NCBI RefSeq assembly: GCF_031846245.1
Contig: NZ_JAVRIC010000007.1
Location: forward strand, 1-64,000
Direction: 5' to 3'
Origin: Banduia mediterranea
GTDB lineage: Bacteria; Pseudomonadota; Gammaproteobacteria; Nevskiales; Nevskiaceae
DNA length: 64,000 nt
Shown here: in pieces, positions 9,501 through 17,104 of the stretch
How the letters are laid out: each line of letters starts with the position of its first letter
Position numbering within the stretch: the stretch's first letter is position 1
The notes under the pieces: model-generated
What the model was told of the DNA's origin: nothing
The model's input: the letters and a program-made list of their open reading frames with translations, nothing else
Databases searched by the model: none
Position numbers and translations under genes: made by a program

Positions 9501-9825
9501 CCTTGTGATGCAGGCGCAGCATGCGGTGCGCGATGCCGTGGAAGGTACCGACCCACAGCGCGCGTACCGGCATGTCCAGCAGCAGTTCCAGACGATGCCG
9601 CATCTCGGCGGCGGCCTTGTTGGTGAAGGTGACCGCCAACACCGAATGCGGCGAGACGTTCTCGACCGAGATCAACCAGGCGACGCGGTGCACCAGCACG
9701 CGGGTCTTGCCGGAGCCGGCACCGGCCAGCACCAATCGGTGCTCCGGCGGCGCGGTGACAGCCTCGCGCTGGGCATCGTTGAGGCCTTCGAGGAGAGGGG
9801 TGATGTCGTCGTCGTCAAATCGCAT
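6574..9825 (-). CDS. uvrD: DNA helicase II UvrD interrupted by an in-frame intein
   Basis: 1083 codons. After removing intein residues 257-614 the host protein is 725 residues, the normal length of UvrD, the 3'-5' superfamily 1 helicase of nucleotide excision and mismatch repair. Extein motifs: Walker A GAGSGKT (34-41), Walker B DEFQDT (225-230), motif III split as VGDDDQ | SVYSWRGA, then QNYRSS and, after the insert, TLHAAKGLEFPTVF. The C-terminus (LKLGAHVRHPRFGEGVI) is the Tudor-like RNA polymerase-binding tail. Excision of the intein is required for a working helicase. mtfA follows. Confidence 0.95.
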   Translation of the reverse strand: MRFDDDDITPLLEGLNDAQREAVTAPPEHRLVLAGAGSGKTRVLVHRVAWLISVENVSPHSVLAVTFTNKAAAEMRHRLELLLDMPVRALWVGTFHGIAHRMLRLHHKEARLHQNFQIMDADDQLRFIKRVLRGLDLPEDRWPPKTVTGWINAQKEEARRPEDFDDRGDFSQRQLVRIYSAYHNACEQAGLVDFAELLLRAFELCRDDPAIRQHYRNRFRHILVDEFQDTNTLQYKWLRVLAGDSGKLFVVGDDDQCLAAGTPVTLADGSRVPIERIRAGDRVVSGYGSGEVRAAVVTETLSRGRRRGLVEIRTAGGRRLLSTPEHTHFARYVLGETPQLYFTYLMYKRGVGFRIGTSQSYTRGIARPKLGVEQRRLQEHADAAWILAAHSSESAARADEVIMGLRYAIPMLPFVARTGKSTNGLVHDQAAIARVFASLDTESGGRRLLDDLGLDWTQPHHCPQSRDSNRRNVVVTLCGGRRGASPMHRISIVGNDEAGREVLQRLGLSVREAKKGSRSWRFEICRKDFGEVMTIAERACKSLDAQMILSARLGRRSLRFVRAASLRPGMALVTEEGAFDTVESISRCDEALPVYDLNIEKTHNFAAGGLLTHNSVYSWRGARVENIVKFTRDFPGNEVVRLEQNYRSSGTILKAANGLIARNSERMGKQLWTDAGDGESIQLYAAFNDLDECDFVVSRIREAHERGTPLQDMAILYRSNAQSRVLEEGLIRARLAYRIYGGLRFFERMEIRDALAYLRLIGNRDDDPAFERVVNTPTRGIGNTTMERLRAVAREQGVSLWNAAKTGASALGRSAGKVALFQDLVDRLAREADDQALGVVMDRVIEQSGLREHYKKEKGEQAEARLENLDELVTAARSFEDSAEDDLPPMTSFLTHAALEAGERQAGEGEDCVQLMTLHAAKGLEFPTVFMVGLEEGLFPHVRAVQEGNIEEERRLCYVGITRSCRQLYLSYAELRRLHGQEQVCMPSRFVREIPAECVLETRPRSGTSRPAFAPRSAGLGSRFAGEPPRNGLKLGAHVRHPRFGEGVITAFDGEGDRGRVEVSFRDVGSKWLILSLAKLEAV
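7984..9057 (-). mobile_element. Intein inserted in UvrD helicase motif III
   Basis: 358 residues (257-614 of the precursor). First residue Cys257 (CLAAGTPVTLADG), block B TPEHTHF (323-329), block F VYDLNIEKTHNFAAGG (594-609), and C-terminal LLTHN followed by extein Ser615. These are the nucleophile, the TxxH motif and the terminal His-Asn needed for splicing, so it looks splicing-competent. About 260 residues lie between splicing blocks B and F, enough for a homing endonuclease; no LAGLIDADG copy is obvious. FTYLMYKRGVGFRIG with a later AARADE glutamate loosely recalls a GIY-YIG layout. The insertion point is a highly conserved ATPase motif, as usual for inteins. Confidence 0.93.
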
Positions 9826-9978
9826 CGCGCGATTCTACCGGCCCGCGCCCGGCGTCCACCGGAACAGACAGAGCAGGGCAAGCACGAACAGCAGCTGCGC
9901 GGCGAAGGGTACTCAGACCCAGGCGCTCGGTCGCCTCAGACAGCAGCAGGGCGGCGCCCAGGGCCGGCACCACGCGAT
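9826..9978. other. Intergenic stretch with possible remnant of a membrane-protein gene
   Basis: On the minus strand, one frame reads a hydrophobic segment ending PFAAQLLFVLALLCLFRW and another reads PALGAALLLSEATERLGL just before it, as if a small membrane-protein gene had been frameshifted. No start codon or ribosome site gives a complete gene. Probably debris. Confidence 0.25.
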
Positions 9979-11529
9979 TCACGGCGCCGACGGCCCGCGC
10001 CACACCACCGAGTACAGGTCGTGCCGTCGATCCTTGAGGTTGCGGACCGTGCCGTGCACCCGGGCCGTGGCCAGGGCCGAAAGGTCGACATCGGCAAAGG
10101 CGATCATTTCCACGTTGGGCGTGGTGTCGGCCGCCACGCCATCGCGCGCGAATGGGAAATCGCAGGGCGTCAGGATGCAGCTCTGCGCGTAGTGAATGTC
10201 CATGTTGTGCACGCGCGGCAGGTTACCGACGTTGCCGGCGGCGGCCACGTAGATCTGGTTTTCGACCGCGCGCGCCTGGGCGCAGTAGCGCACACGCAGA
10301 TAGCCTGAGCGTTCCTCGGTGGAAAACGGCACGAACAGGATGTTGACACCCTGGTTGACGAGATGCCGCGTCAACTCTGGAAACTCCGCGTCGTAGCAGA
10401 CCAGCACGCCGATCGGCCCACAGTCGGTTTCGATGGCGCGCACATAATCGCCGCCCTCGATCTGCCACCAATAGCGCTCGGCCGGTGTCGGATGAATCTT
10501 GGGCTGCTCGTGCACCGAGCCATCACGCAGGAACACGTGCGCCACGTTCAACAGCCGGCCATCGGCTTCGAGCTGCGGATGCGAGCCGGCGATGATGTTG
10601 ACGTTGTAGCGAATCGCCAGATCCTGGAAGAGGGCTTCCAGGCGCTCGTTGTAGTCGGCCAGCTTGAGGATGGCCTCGCGCGGCTTCATCGCTTCGTTCT
10701 CGATCGACAGCAGCTGGAATGCGAAGTACTCGGGAAACACGACGAAGTCGCACTTGTAGTCGGCCACGGTATCGACGAAGTAGCGCACCACGCGCGCGAA
10801 TTCGTCGAAGGACGGAATCTGTCGCTGGAAATACTGGACGGCAGCGATGCGCACCGTCGACGGCCCGCGATCGGGTGCACTGAAGGCCCGTGTGTGATCG
10901 CGCCGCGCGGCCGGATTGCGCCACAGCATGTGGGTGGCGTGGCCGCGCGAGTCGCGGTCCGAGGGGATGTAGTCGTGCAGCACGCCGAGGTACTCGAAGC
11001 CCTGGCGTAGTTGGAAGGTCATCACCGGATCGCGCACGGTCTGCTTGTGCACGGCTTCGCAGTAGGCATCCGGCGATTCGAACTGGCGCTGGCGTCGCCC
11101 GTAGCCGGGAATCCGGCCGCCGAAGACGATACCGTCCAACCCGAAGTCCACGCACAGCTTGCGCCGCGCCTGGTAGAGCCGCTCGCCGAGCCTGCGCCCG
11201 CGAAGGTCCGGGTCGGTGCAGACCTCGTAGCCGTAGAGGTAGTCGCCGTCCGGATCGTGCGTGCTGCCGTAGCCACCTCCGGTGATCTGATGCCAGGTAT
11301 GACGTCCCAGCGCGCGCTTCGCCGAAATGATCAAGGTGGCGCAGTAGCCGACGATGTTGCCGTCGAATTCCGCCACCAGATGGCCTTCAGGGAAATGATT
11401 GACCTGTCCGCGCAATTGATCCAGGGAATAGCCGTCTTCCCCGCGGTAGGCCTTTTCGATGAGCTTGTGGATCGCACCGATATCGGTCGGTTCCGCACGT
11501 CGGATCGTCAGCGTCTTGGTTCTTGGCAT
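9979..11529 (-). CDS. GNAT acetyltransferase fused to a carbon-nitrogen hydrolase (nitrilase superfamily)
   Basis: 516 residues. Residues about 1-205 form a GNAT N-acetyltransferase domain (TIRRAEPTDIGAI start; acetyl-CoA loop region DLRGRRLGERLY). Residues about 225-510 form a nitrilase-type amidase domain with a complete triad: Glu in FPEYFAF, Lys in QPKIHPTP and Cys in VLVCYDAEFPE. The same domain order occurs in a widespread bacterial family whose substrate is, to my knowledge, not established; an acyl-transfer plus amide-hydrolysis step on one amine is a reasonable guess. Divergent from the glycosyltransferase gene at 11716. Confidence 0.88.
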   Translation of the reverse strand: MPRTKTLTIRRAEPTDIGAIHKLIEKAYRGEDGYSLDQLRGQVNHFPEGHLVAEFDGNIVGYCATLIISAKRALGRHTWHQITGGGYGSTHDPDGDYLYGYEVCTDPDLRGRRLGERLYQARRKLCVDFGLDGIVFGGRIPGYGRRQRQFESPDAYCEAVHKQTVRDPVMTFQLRQGFEYLGVLHDYIPSDRDSRGHATHMLWRNPAARRDHTRAFSAPDRGPSTVRIAAVQYFQRQIPSFDEFARVVRYFVDTVADYKCDFVVFPEYFAFQLLSIENEAMKPREAILKLADYNERLEALFQDLAIRYNVNIIAGSHPQLEADGRLLNVAHVFLRDGSVHEQPKIHPTPAERYWWQIEGGDYVRAIETDCGPIGVLVCYDAEFPELTRHLVNQGVNILFVPFSTEERSGYLRVRYCAQARAVENQIYVAAAGNVGNLPRVHNMDIHYAQSCILTPCDFPFARDGVAADTTPNVEMIAFADVDLSALATARVHGTVRNLKDRRHDLYSVVWRGPSAP

Positions 11530-11715
11530 ACCACTCGTCTTGCTGCGCCCAGGTATCCGGGCAGTGGCTGATTATGTCAGCGCAGCGCTGTCTACCGGAT
11601 GAGTCCAATCGGTTTTTGTGCACTTTGGCTCGATGTCACCGAATGGTCATTGCTCTGTCATATCCCGATCAAGGCGCGCCCGTAGCGTGGCCGATGACAA
11701 AGTAGGGGAAATGCC

Positions 11716-12864
11716 ATGCGAATCGCATATGGAGTGATGGGCTACGGGCGCGGCCACGCCATGCGCACCATGAGTGTGTTGCCGAGCTTGATGAAGCAGC
11801 ATGAAATCACCGTGTTCGCCGGCGGCGACGCCTACGACGTGCTGGCGCCACTGTTTCCCACAGTGCGAATACCGACGATCGGTTACGTCTACAACTCGCG
11901 CGGATCGCACTCTCTGCCGCGCAGCATGGCACGCAATCTCGCGCCGATGGCCGATCTTTTATGGCGTGGGCACGGCAGTGACTGCGTCGATCGCGAGATC
12001 AAGAGTCGCGGCATCGACCTGGTGATCTCGGATTCGGAAGCCTGGACGCATCGCGCCGCGCGGCGCCTGGGCCTGCCGCGCATCAGCTTCGACCACATCG
12101 GCATCATCGCCTACTGCAAGCCGCATTTCCCGGCCGACCTGTGGCTCAGCGGCATGCGCGATGCCTGGGGCTACCGCCAGCTCATGGGCGTACCGGAACG
12201 CATCCTGCTGTCGAGCTTCTATCCGGCCGAGCCGGCGTATCCGAACACCAGCATCGTCGGACCGATGCTGCGCGACGAGATCAAGCGCATCAAGCCCCAA
12301 AATGGCGACTACCTGCTGGCCTACTTCAACAAGGGCGACCATCAGTACCTGCCGCATATCGACCGCGCGCTGCGCCTGCTCGACATGCCGGTCGTGGTCT
12401 ACGGGACTCCGCTGCGCGGCCAGGTCGAGAATCTCGACTTCCGCGCGCCGTCCAACGAATGGTTCGTGCATGACCTGGCGCATTGCCGCGCGGTCCTGTC
12501 GACCGCCGGCAACCAGTTGATCGGCGAGGCGATCCATTTCGGCAAGCCGTTTCTGGCACTGCCGGAGCAGGCTTTCGAACAGCGGCTCAACGCCTACATG
12601 ATCGAACGCATGGGTGTCGGCATGCGTGCCGAACTCGGCACGCTGACACCGAGCGACATCGACCGCTTCCTGGCCCAGTACGACTACTACCAGTCGAACA
12701 CCAGCATGCATGCCGGCGACGGCCGCGCGCAGGCCGTGCAGACGCTGCTGCGGGATATCGACGAACTCGGCGGCTCGCAGCACCGCAAGATCCGCAACCG
12801 CGGCGTCGGCGTCCGCGGCAAAGACGGGCGACGTGTGCCGCTGGCCGCCGCGCGGCCGGCCTGA
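11716..12864 (+). CDS. Glycosyltransferase, MurG-like (GT28-type fold)
   Basis: 382 residues. The N-terminal GYGRGHAMR motif (residues 9-17) is the nucleotide-sugar transferase glycine loop of MurG-like enzymes. The C-terminal AVLSTAGNQLIGEAIHFGKP (about 257-276) is the donor-binding motif. Some archaeal and bacterial homologues are annotated only as glycosyltransferases. No cell-envelope sugar genes are adjacent, so acceptor and product are unknown. ATG follows AGTAGGGGAAATGCC. Confidence 0.8.
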   Translation: MRIAYGVMGYGRGHAMRTMSVLPSLMKQHEITVFAGGDAYDVLAPLFPTVRIPTIGYVYNSRGSHSLPRSMARNLAPMADLLWRGHGSDCVDREIKSRGIDLVISDSEAWTHRAARRLGLPRISFDHIGIIAYCKPHFPADLWLSGMRDAWGYRQLMGVPERILLSSFYPAEPAYPNTSIVGPMLRDEIKRIKPQNGDYLLAYFNKGDHQYLPHIDRALRLLDMPVVVYGTPLRGQVENLDFRAPSNEWFVHDLAHCRAVLSTAGNQLIGEAIHFGKPFLALPEQAFEQRLNAYMIERMGVGMRAELGTLTPSDIDRFLAQYDYYQSNTSMHAGDGRAQAVQTLLRDIDELGGSQHRKIRNRGVGVRGKDGRRVPLAAARPA

Positions 12865-12942
12865 TGTCCCCCATTTTGATGGAGTGCTCGTTGCCCGGCC
12901 TAGCCTTTCCCTCCAGAAAGACCTCGCCGCCCCGGTTGAGTG

Positions 12943-13818
12943 CTATCGTCGTCGCTTGCTGGTACGCCACATCATCCACACGCCGCTGATCGACAGCAGC
13001 ATTGCGGCAATCCCGACGGCATTGATCACATAGGCACCGAATCGCCCGAACAGGCGCCCGCTGTGCGCGTCCACCAACACGTGCTCCAGAGAGACGGTCG
13101 GTCGCGAATACGGCTCCATCGCGGCACGCTGCTCGGCGTCCAGCGCCGTCGCTGACGACCACTGCACGCGCCGGCCTTCGGGCAAGGGTTCCCAGTCCAG
13201 GCCATCCACGGTCGCGTAGACATCCAGATCCTGGATCGCGATCTGATCACTGCCTTCAACGCGACCGAGACGGCGGATTTCCTCGACCGGCAGCAGGTAT
13301 CCGCTGAGCTCGTCGACGCGGCCGCCGTCGGGCGTGTACAGCAGCAGCTTGTCGCTGCCGGCGACGAACATCAGCGGCGATTCCGGCGTACCGCCGACCG
13401 CGAAGCCCACCGGATTGGCAACATGGTCGGAAAGCGCCTTGCCGTCCATAACGGTGCTCTCCGGCGTCGCCGCGATCCAGTGCCCACCGGTCGCGAAACC
13501 GGAACGCGGCGGCGAGGGCTTGAGGCTGTACAACGACATCACCCACGGCCAGTCGATGCGCACCGTGTCGTAGCCCCAGTCCGCGCTCTGATTGATCAGA
13601 AAGCCGCTGGCGCCGAGCCAGCCCATGAAAATGAAGGCAAACAGGCCCGCACGCTTGTGCCAGGTGCGCAGCGTCATCGTCAGGTTGGGCTTGCGCGTGG
13701 CACTGCTGGACCGCGACACCGAAACCGTCACGACCTGAGTGCGCCAGCGCCGCATCCTCGCGGTGAAGCCGGGACCGATCGCCGTATTTTCAGTGACCGT
13801 CAAGTTCTGCTCACTCAT
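12943..13818 (-). CDS. PepSY-associated membrane protein
   Basis: 291 residues. Two membrane segments, about residues 54-73 (AGLFAFIFMGWLGASGFLI) and near the C-terminus (VINAVGIAAMLLSISGVWMMWR), flank a periplasmic region, the arrangement of PepSY-TM proteins related to iron-regulated membrane and flavin-linked reductases. EHVLVDAHSGRLFGRFG is the PepSY-like segment just before the second helix. It starts 6 bases after the FMN-binding gene ends, so the two are co-transcribed. Together they look like a route carrying electrons to or from the periplasm. Exact reaction unknown. Confidence 0.75.
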   Translation of the reverse strand: MSEQNLTVTENTAIGPGFTARMRRWRTQVVTVSVSRSSSATRKPNLTMTLRTWHKRAGLFAFIFMGWLGASGFLINQSADWGYDTVRIDWPWVMSLYSLKPSPPRSGFATGGHWIAATPESTVMDGKALSDHVANPVGFAVGGTPESPLMFVAGSDKLLLYTPDGGRVDELSGYLLPVEEIRRLGRVEGSDQIAIQDLDVYATVDGLDWEPLPEGRRVQWSSATALDAEQRAAMEPYSRPTVSLEHVLVDAHSGRLFGRFGAYVINAVGIAAMLLSISGVWMMWRTSKRRR

Positions 13819-13824
13819 GACCGT

Positions 13825-14385
13825 CTACCGCGTGAGCGCGTCGAACTCGATTGCAGTTCGCGCCATTCGTTTCATCATTTCAACCGAATAGGTCGCTCCG
13901 GCGATGTTGTCGACCGATTGGTCGAGTCCCCCGCCATTGGCATGCGCGCCGGTCAGCTGCTGCAGGAAATAGCCTTCACCGACCTGCTCGCCGCGTGACT
14001 CACGGTAGTAGATCACGCGGGCCGCGACGATCGCACCATTCTCCACAGCGAATGCGGCGGTGGTGGGCTGATAGCCTTCCTTGCCGAGATCGTCGAATAC
14101 CCACGCGGTACGCGCACCATTGGTCCAGTAACGCACGCGCGACTGCGGAAATGCGCGACCGTAGACGGCCTGGACGCGCGAGGCCGCTGCTCCATCGAGA
14201 TTGAGTACGCCCGCGACCGGGCGACTCCCGGCAAAGGCCTCACCGATGAAGGCCTCGGGCGTCTGGAAAGTGATGCAGACCGGCGGCGTGCAGCTGTCGA
14301 CCGCCTGCGCCGAGCCCATGCCGAAGCTCAACAACAACAAACCGACAGCGGTGGCGACGAACATCGATTGTGCATGACGGCGCAT
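13825..14385 (-). CDS. Exported FMN-binding domain protein
   Basis: 186 residues from the ATG at 14385, which gives a good signal peptide (MRRHAQSMFVATAVGLLLLS, cleaved after SAQA). The C-terminal half has the FMN-binding domain ending DNIAGATYSVEMMKRMA; the Ser/Thr-Gly-Ala-Thr-like GATYS motif is where such domains carry FMN covalently on a hydroxyl side chain. A longer reading from ATG 14466 is possible but spoils the signal peptide. Sits between a secreted haemoglobin gene and a PepSY membrane gene, suggesting a flavin relay in the periplasm. Confidence 0.78.
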   Translation of the reverse strand: MRRHAQSMFVATAVGLLLLSFGMGSAQAVDSCTPPVCITFQTPEAFIGEAFAGSRPVAGVLNLDGAAASRVQAVYGRAFPQSRVRYWTNGARTAWVFDDLGKEGYQPTTAAFAVENGAIVAARVIYYRESRGEQVGEGYFLQQLTGAHANGGGLDQSVDNIAGATYSVEMMKRMARTAIEFDALTR

Positions 14386-14587
14386 CAGGTCCAACCCGCC
14401 GATCCGCAAGCAGGCGGTGATGCGCTGTACCGGCACATTCTTTTGGTTTGGGGAGTATTTATTCATTAGTCTTGATAAATTCGGCGGCTCAGTCGAAATA
14501 TTTTGAAGACATGACCGACGACGAACCCGGCCATCCCGGATGTCGCCGACCGGCTTCACTACACATTGAAGAAGGCGAAGCGGCGGG

Positions 14588-14607
14588 CTGCACACTCGTT
14601 TGTGCAG
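14588..14607 (-). promoter_or_regulatory. Stand-alone hairpin with ANTAR-like hexaloop
   Basis: Between the haemoglobin and FMN-binding genes the minus strand can form CTGCACA-AACGAG-TGTGCAG: a perfect 7-bp stem and a six-base loop with A1 and G4, as in the ANTAR target hairpins of this region. No second hairpin or U-tract terminator follows, so this may be coincidence or a decayed element. The surrounding 14386-14672 holds nothing else I can name. Confidence 0.3.
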
Positions 14608-14672
14608 ACCCAGCGCTCCGCCCCCGACGTGTCGCAAGCTGATCCACTACCTTCGAGGATCAACAACAACGC

Positions 14673-15143
14673 CTAACGCGTGACGATGTCTTTGGTAAAC
14701 GGCGCCAAGGCATTGATCAACTGGTTACAGGTGTGATAGGCGATCACGTTGCGTTCACAGGCGTTGTAGGCCGCCTCCACAACCGCATTGAACTCGGTCA
14801 TGGTGATGCCGAGGTCGGCGTGCGCCGCGCTCATGCTGGCGCCCTGGTACTCGTTCGGGCCGCCCAGAACCATCGTTTCCAGCTGGGTGTTGAGGAACAC
14901 CTGACGCTCGACGTTACCGAACTCCTTGAAAATGTGATTGATCCGGTTATCGAGCATGATGTAATAAAACAGGCTCTCAACCCAGTTGTGCACACCTTCA
15001 CGCCCGCCGAACTTGGCAAGACTGTCGGATTCGACACCGAGGATGGGATTGGTGGGCTGCTCGGCTGCGATCGTTGTTTGCGCCGAGGCAAAAAACAGCG
15101 TGGCACCGAACAGGGCGGTGAAAATCTTGCTGGTCCGTTTCAT
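14673..15143 (-). CDS. Truncated haemoglobin with signal peptide (periplasmic)
   Basis: 156 residues. FGGREGVHNWVESLFYYIMLD, GGPNEYQG and MSAAHADLGITMTEFNAVVEAA match group 1 truncated haemoglobins; the His of SAAHADLGIT is the expected proximal haem ligand. Unlike ordinary cytosolic members it begins with a signal peptide (MKRTSKIFTALFGATLFFAS, cleavage near TIAA). The start at 15143 is fixed by GGAGG five bases upstream; a longer reading from 15155 would place that GGAGG inside the gene. Group 1 truncated haemoglobins can oxidise nitric oxide to nitrate; the export and flavoprotein neighbours suggest a periplasmic version. Second gene of the DUF3034 operon. Confidence 0.85.
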   Translation of the reverse strand: MKRTSKIFTALFGATLFFASAQTTIAAEQPTNPILGVESDSLAKFGGREGVHNWVESLFYYIMLDNRINHIFKEFGNVERQVFLNTQLETMVLGGPNEYQGASMSAAHADLGITMTEFNAVVEAAYNACERNVIAYHTCNQLINALAPFTKDIVTR

Positions 15144-15196
15144 GACAACCTCCATTGACTAGCCTTTGACTAGCCTTGTGACTCTCGTTGAAAGAG

Positions 15197-15215
15197 CGGT
15201 GCCCTGGCGGCACCG
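15197..15215 (-). terminator. Intercistronic hairpin, weak terminator or processing site
   Basis: CGGTGCC-CTGGC-GGCACCG forms a perfect 7-bp stem between the DUF3034 and haemoglobin genes. Only CTCTTTC follows on the minus strand, so termination would be partial; it may stabilise the upstream mRNA segment. Confidence 0.5.
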
Positions 15216-15232
15216 CCGTGTATCGGGTTTAC

Positions 15233-16273
15233 CTAGAACGTCGCGTGCAGCGACAGGTAAAAGCCGTTCTGGTCCTCGGCGACGGCGATATTGCCAAGCA
15301 TCAGGTAAGCCATCGTGATCGAATAGTTCTTGCTCGGCGCATAAGCGAAGAAGAAATCCCACCAGTCGCTTTCTTCCTTCTGCATCAAGGCGTCTTGGAT
15401 ACCGGGAAGCAGGTCGTCCAGCACCGAGGTCGTCAAGCCCAGAACATCGACGCCGCGATTGTCAAGATTGTCGCCGTGCATCGTGTACTCGAAACCGATG
15501 GCGAAATTCTTCTGCAACAGATGAGCCACCGACACCTCGGCACGGACTTCCTTTTCATTTTCACAATCTCTCCTGAGAGCGTCGTGGCACACACCAAACC
15601 CCGTCAGACCGGTCTGGTTTGCCGAGGTATAACGCGCCGTAACGTTCACGAGCGTGCTGTAGCGGAAGAACACCTTGGTGAACGCGGCGTAGGCTTCCCA
15701 GTCTTCCGTTTCGGCAGCGCCGAGCGTGCCTTCAACAAATGCCGGGTCCTTGTTTTCCTTGTAGAGGAAACCAATCGACGTCTGCGGGATCCAGCTGTCC
15801 GAGGTGTAGACGGCGTCACCGAACAATCGCAGCTTTGCGCCATAGGTCGTCATGTGGATCGTCGAACCGTTCGGATTCAGCCCATTGTCGGCGCCGAGCA
15901 GACCGTCAAGAGCGAGTGCCGCGACATCCACCGTCGTAAGGTCGTCGGTCACAAGCTTCGCGTCGACGATCGACAGCTCGAAGCGATCGAAAAAGCCAAT
16001 CGATCCCCCGAAGAAGTTGATGTCGTAGTTCGGCAGCTTCACATAGGTGAAGCCCACACCGCCGTTGATGCCATCGCGGGTTTCGTAGCCTGTAATGGTG
16101 GCCCAGGGCACGGCACCGCCGCCGCCAGCACCATCAATGGTGAACACGCCGCCGGTGAGAAACACCTTGCCATCGTTATACCAATCCGCCCATGCCGCGT
16201 TGCTGCAGACGGTGGCGCCCAAAATCGCCGCGCATTGAAGTAGACGCAGTTTGCTCCCTCTGACCCCTTTCAT
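15233..16273 (-). CDS. DUF3034-family outer-membrane protein
   Basis: 346 residues with a signal peptide (KLRLLQCAAILGATVCSNAAWA) followed by glycine-rich and aromatic, alternating beta-strand sequence ending in LSLHATF, a terminal Phe typical of outer-membrane barrels. WYNDGKVFLTGGVFTIDGAGGGG near the mature N-terminus and WDFFFAYAPSKNYSITMAY near the end are features I associate with DUF3034. ATG 16273 follows AAAGGAGTTGAGGAC. First gene of an operon with haemoglobin, FMN-binding and PepSY proteins; its leader carries an antitermination element. Function unknown. Confidence 0.72.
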   Translation of the reverse strand: MKGVRGSKLRLLQCAAILGATVCSNAAWADWYNDGKVFLTGGVFTIDGAGGGGAVPWATITGYETRDGINGGVGFTYVKLPNYDINFFGGSIGFFDRFELSIVDAKLVTDDLTTVDVAALALDGLLGADNGLNPNGSTIHMTTYGAKLRLFGDAVYTSDSWIPQTSIGFLYKENKDPAFVEGTLGAAETEDWEAYAAFTKVFFRYSTLVNVTARYTSANQTGLTGFGVCHDALRRDCENEKEVRAEVSVAHLLQKNFAIGFEYTMHGDNLDNRGVDVLGLTTSVLDDLLPGIQDALMQKEESDWWDFFFAYAPSKNYSITMAYLMLGNIAVAEDQNGFYLSLHATF

Positions 16274-16354
16274 GTCCTCAACTCCTTTTGTGGATTTCAC
16301 GCTGTAGCCCTGAAAACTCCGCCATCGCTCGGTATGGACCGGCTGATTGCGGGC

Positions 16355-16400
16355 AAAAAAAAACGTCCACTTGCTGGCAGCAAAGCCAACAGGTGGACGT
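16355..16400 (-). terminator. Intrinsic terminator in the DUF3034 operon leader
   Basis: ACGTCCAC pairs with GTGGACGT, extended by an imperfect inner stem (CTGTTGGC against GCCAGCAAG), followed by nine U residues. It lies upstream of the operon start codon, so it must act as an attenuator rather than an end-of-operon signal. Confidence 0.9.
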
Positions 16401-16434
16401 CGATATCCGTTCAACCGAGCTTCTTTGCCCGGTT
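16355..16434 (-). promoter_or_regulatory. ANTAR-type antitermination leader no. 1
   Basis: Minus-strand RNA: hairpin 1 AACCGGGC-AAAGAA-GCTCGGTT (16413-16434), a 4-base linker, hairpin 2 GGAT-ATCGAC-GTCC (16395-16408), then a terminator whose 5' arm begins inside hairpin 2. Both loops are six bases with A1 and G4, the recognition rule for ANTAR proteins such as NasT, NasR, AmiR and EutV. Forming hairpin 2 would block the terminator and allow transcription of the DUF3034 operon 82 bases downstream. Confidence 0.85.
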
Positions 16435-16629
16435 TGTTTGGTGTCGTACGACTACGTGTCGCAGACAGGTCTAACTAAGCAATCGGCGTGCCATTCATGG
16501 GTAAATTCTCGCCAGACTGCCTGTACGTCATTGTTTTTACGGTTATTTCCAGACATCACCAAATTCATCGACACATTGTCGTCATCGACTGAAGCGCAAA
16601 ATTCACACTGCTGTGGGATTCGGTCTGGC

Positions 16630-16655
16630 TGCGATACCCGATTGCGATACCCGAT
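16630..16655. repeat. Two tandem copies of a 13-base repeat
   Basis: TGCGATACCCGAT occurs twice without a gap (16630-16642, 16643-16655) in the 480-base gap between the DUF3034 operon and the 16754 gene. Purpose unknown; could be a protein-binding site near the operon promoter. Confidence 0.7.
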
Positions 16656-16753
16656 CTGGCCCCGTGCCAGTGCGCTGCACCCCGAATCGGTGCAACACCG
16701 CTTCAGTTGTTGGAGCGTCGCCTTCCGTACCGATCGGCAACGCGCTCATTGCC

Positions 16754-17104
16754 TCAGCGCGTGCGCTCCAGCCGTGCACGCCGATACGCGGTACGGCTGT
16801 CTTCGTATTCCGCATCACGCTCGAAACTGTCGGCCGAGATCGCCGTTGGCGTGGAGACGATGATGCGAGGCGGATGGTCCAGATCGTCCGGCCGCTCTTC
16901 CTTCCAAGGCACGATGAACAGGCCCAGCGCGGCGTCTTGGTCACCGACGATGGTCGCACCCAAACCAGCGGCCGGACCCACCGTTGGTTCCTCCGCCGCT
17001 TGCGACTGGCTGCTGTCCTTTCCTTCGGGCCGCGCGTGGACCGTGCCGGCCATCAGCAGCGCGGCCAGGATCATTGCGCGGTGCGTGCTGATCCGTGCAT
17101 TCAT
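16754..17104 (-). CDS. Small exported protein of unknown function
   Basis: 116 residues. N-terminal signal peptide (ISTHRAMILAALLMAGTVHA), then a low-complexity acidic and charged region; VGPAAGLGATIVGDQDAALGLFIVPW (about 43-68) is a glycine-rich hydrophobic stretch, and the C-terminus is Arg/Glu-rich. I do not recognise the family. Its ATG overlaps the stop of the TPR lipoprotein gene by 4 bases, so it is the last gene of the four-gene TPR operon and is likely made with it. Confidence 0.65.
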   Translation of the reverse strand: MNARISTHRAMILAALLMAGTVHARPEGKDSSQSQAAEEPTVGPAAGLGATIVGDQDAALGLFIVPWKEERPDDLDHPPRIIVSTPTAISADSFERDAEYEDSRTAYRRARLERTR

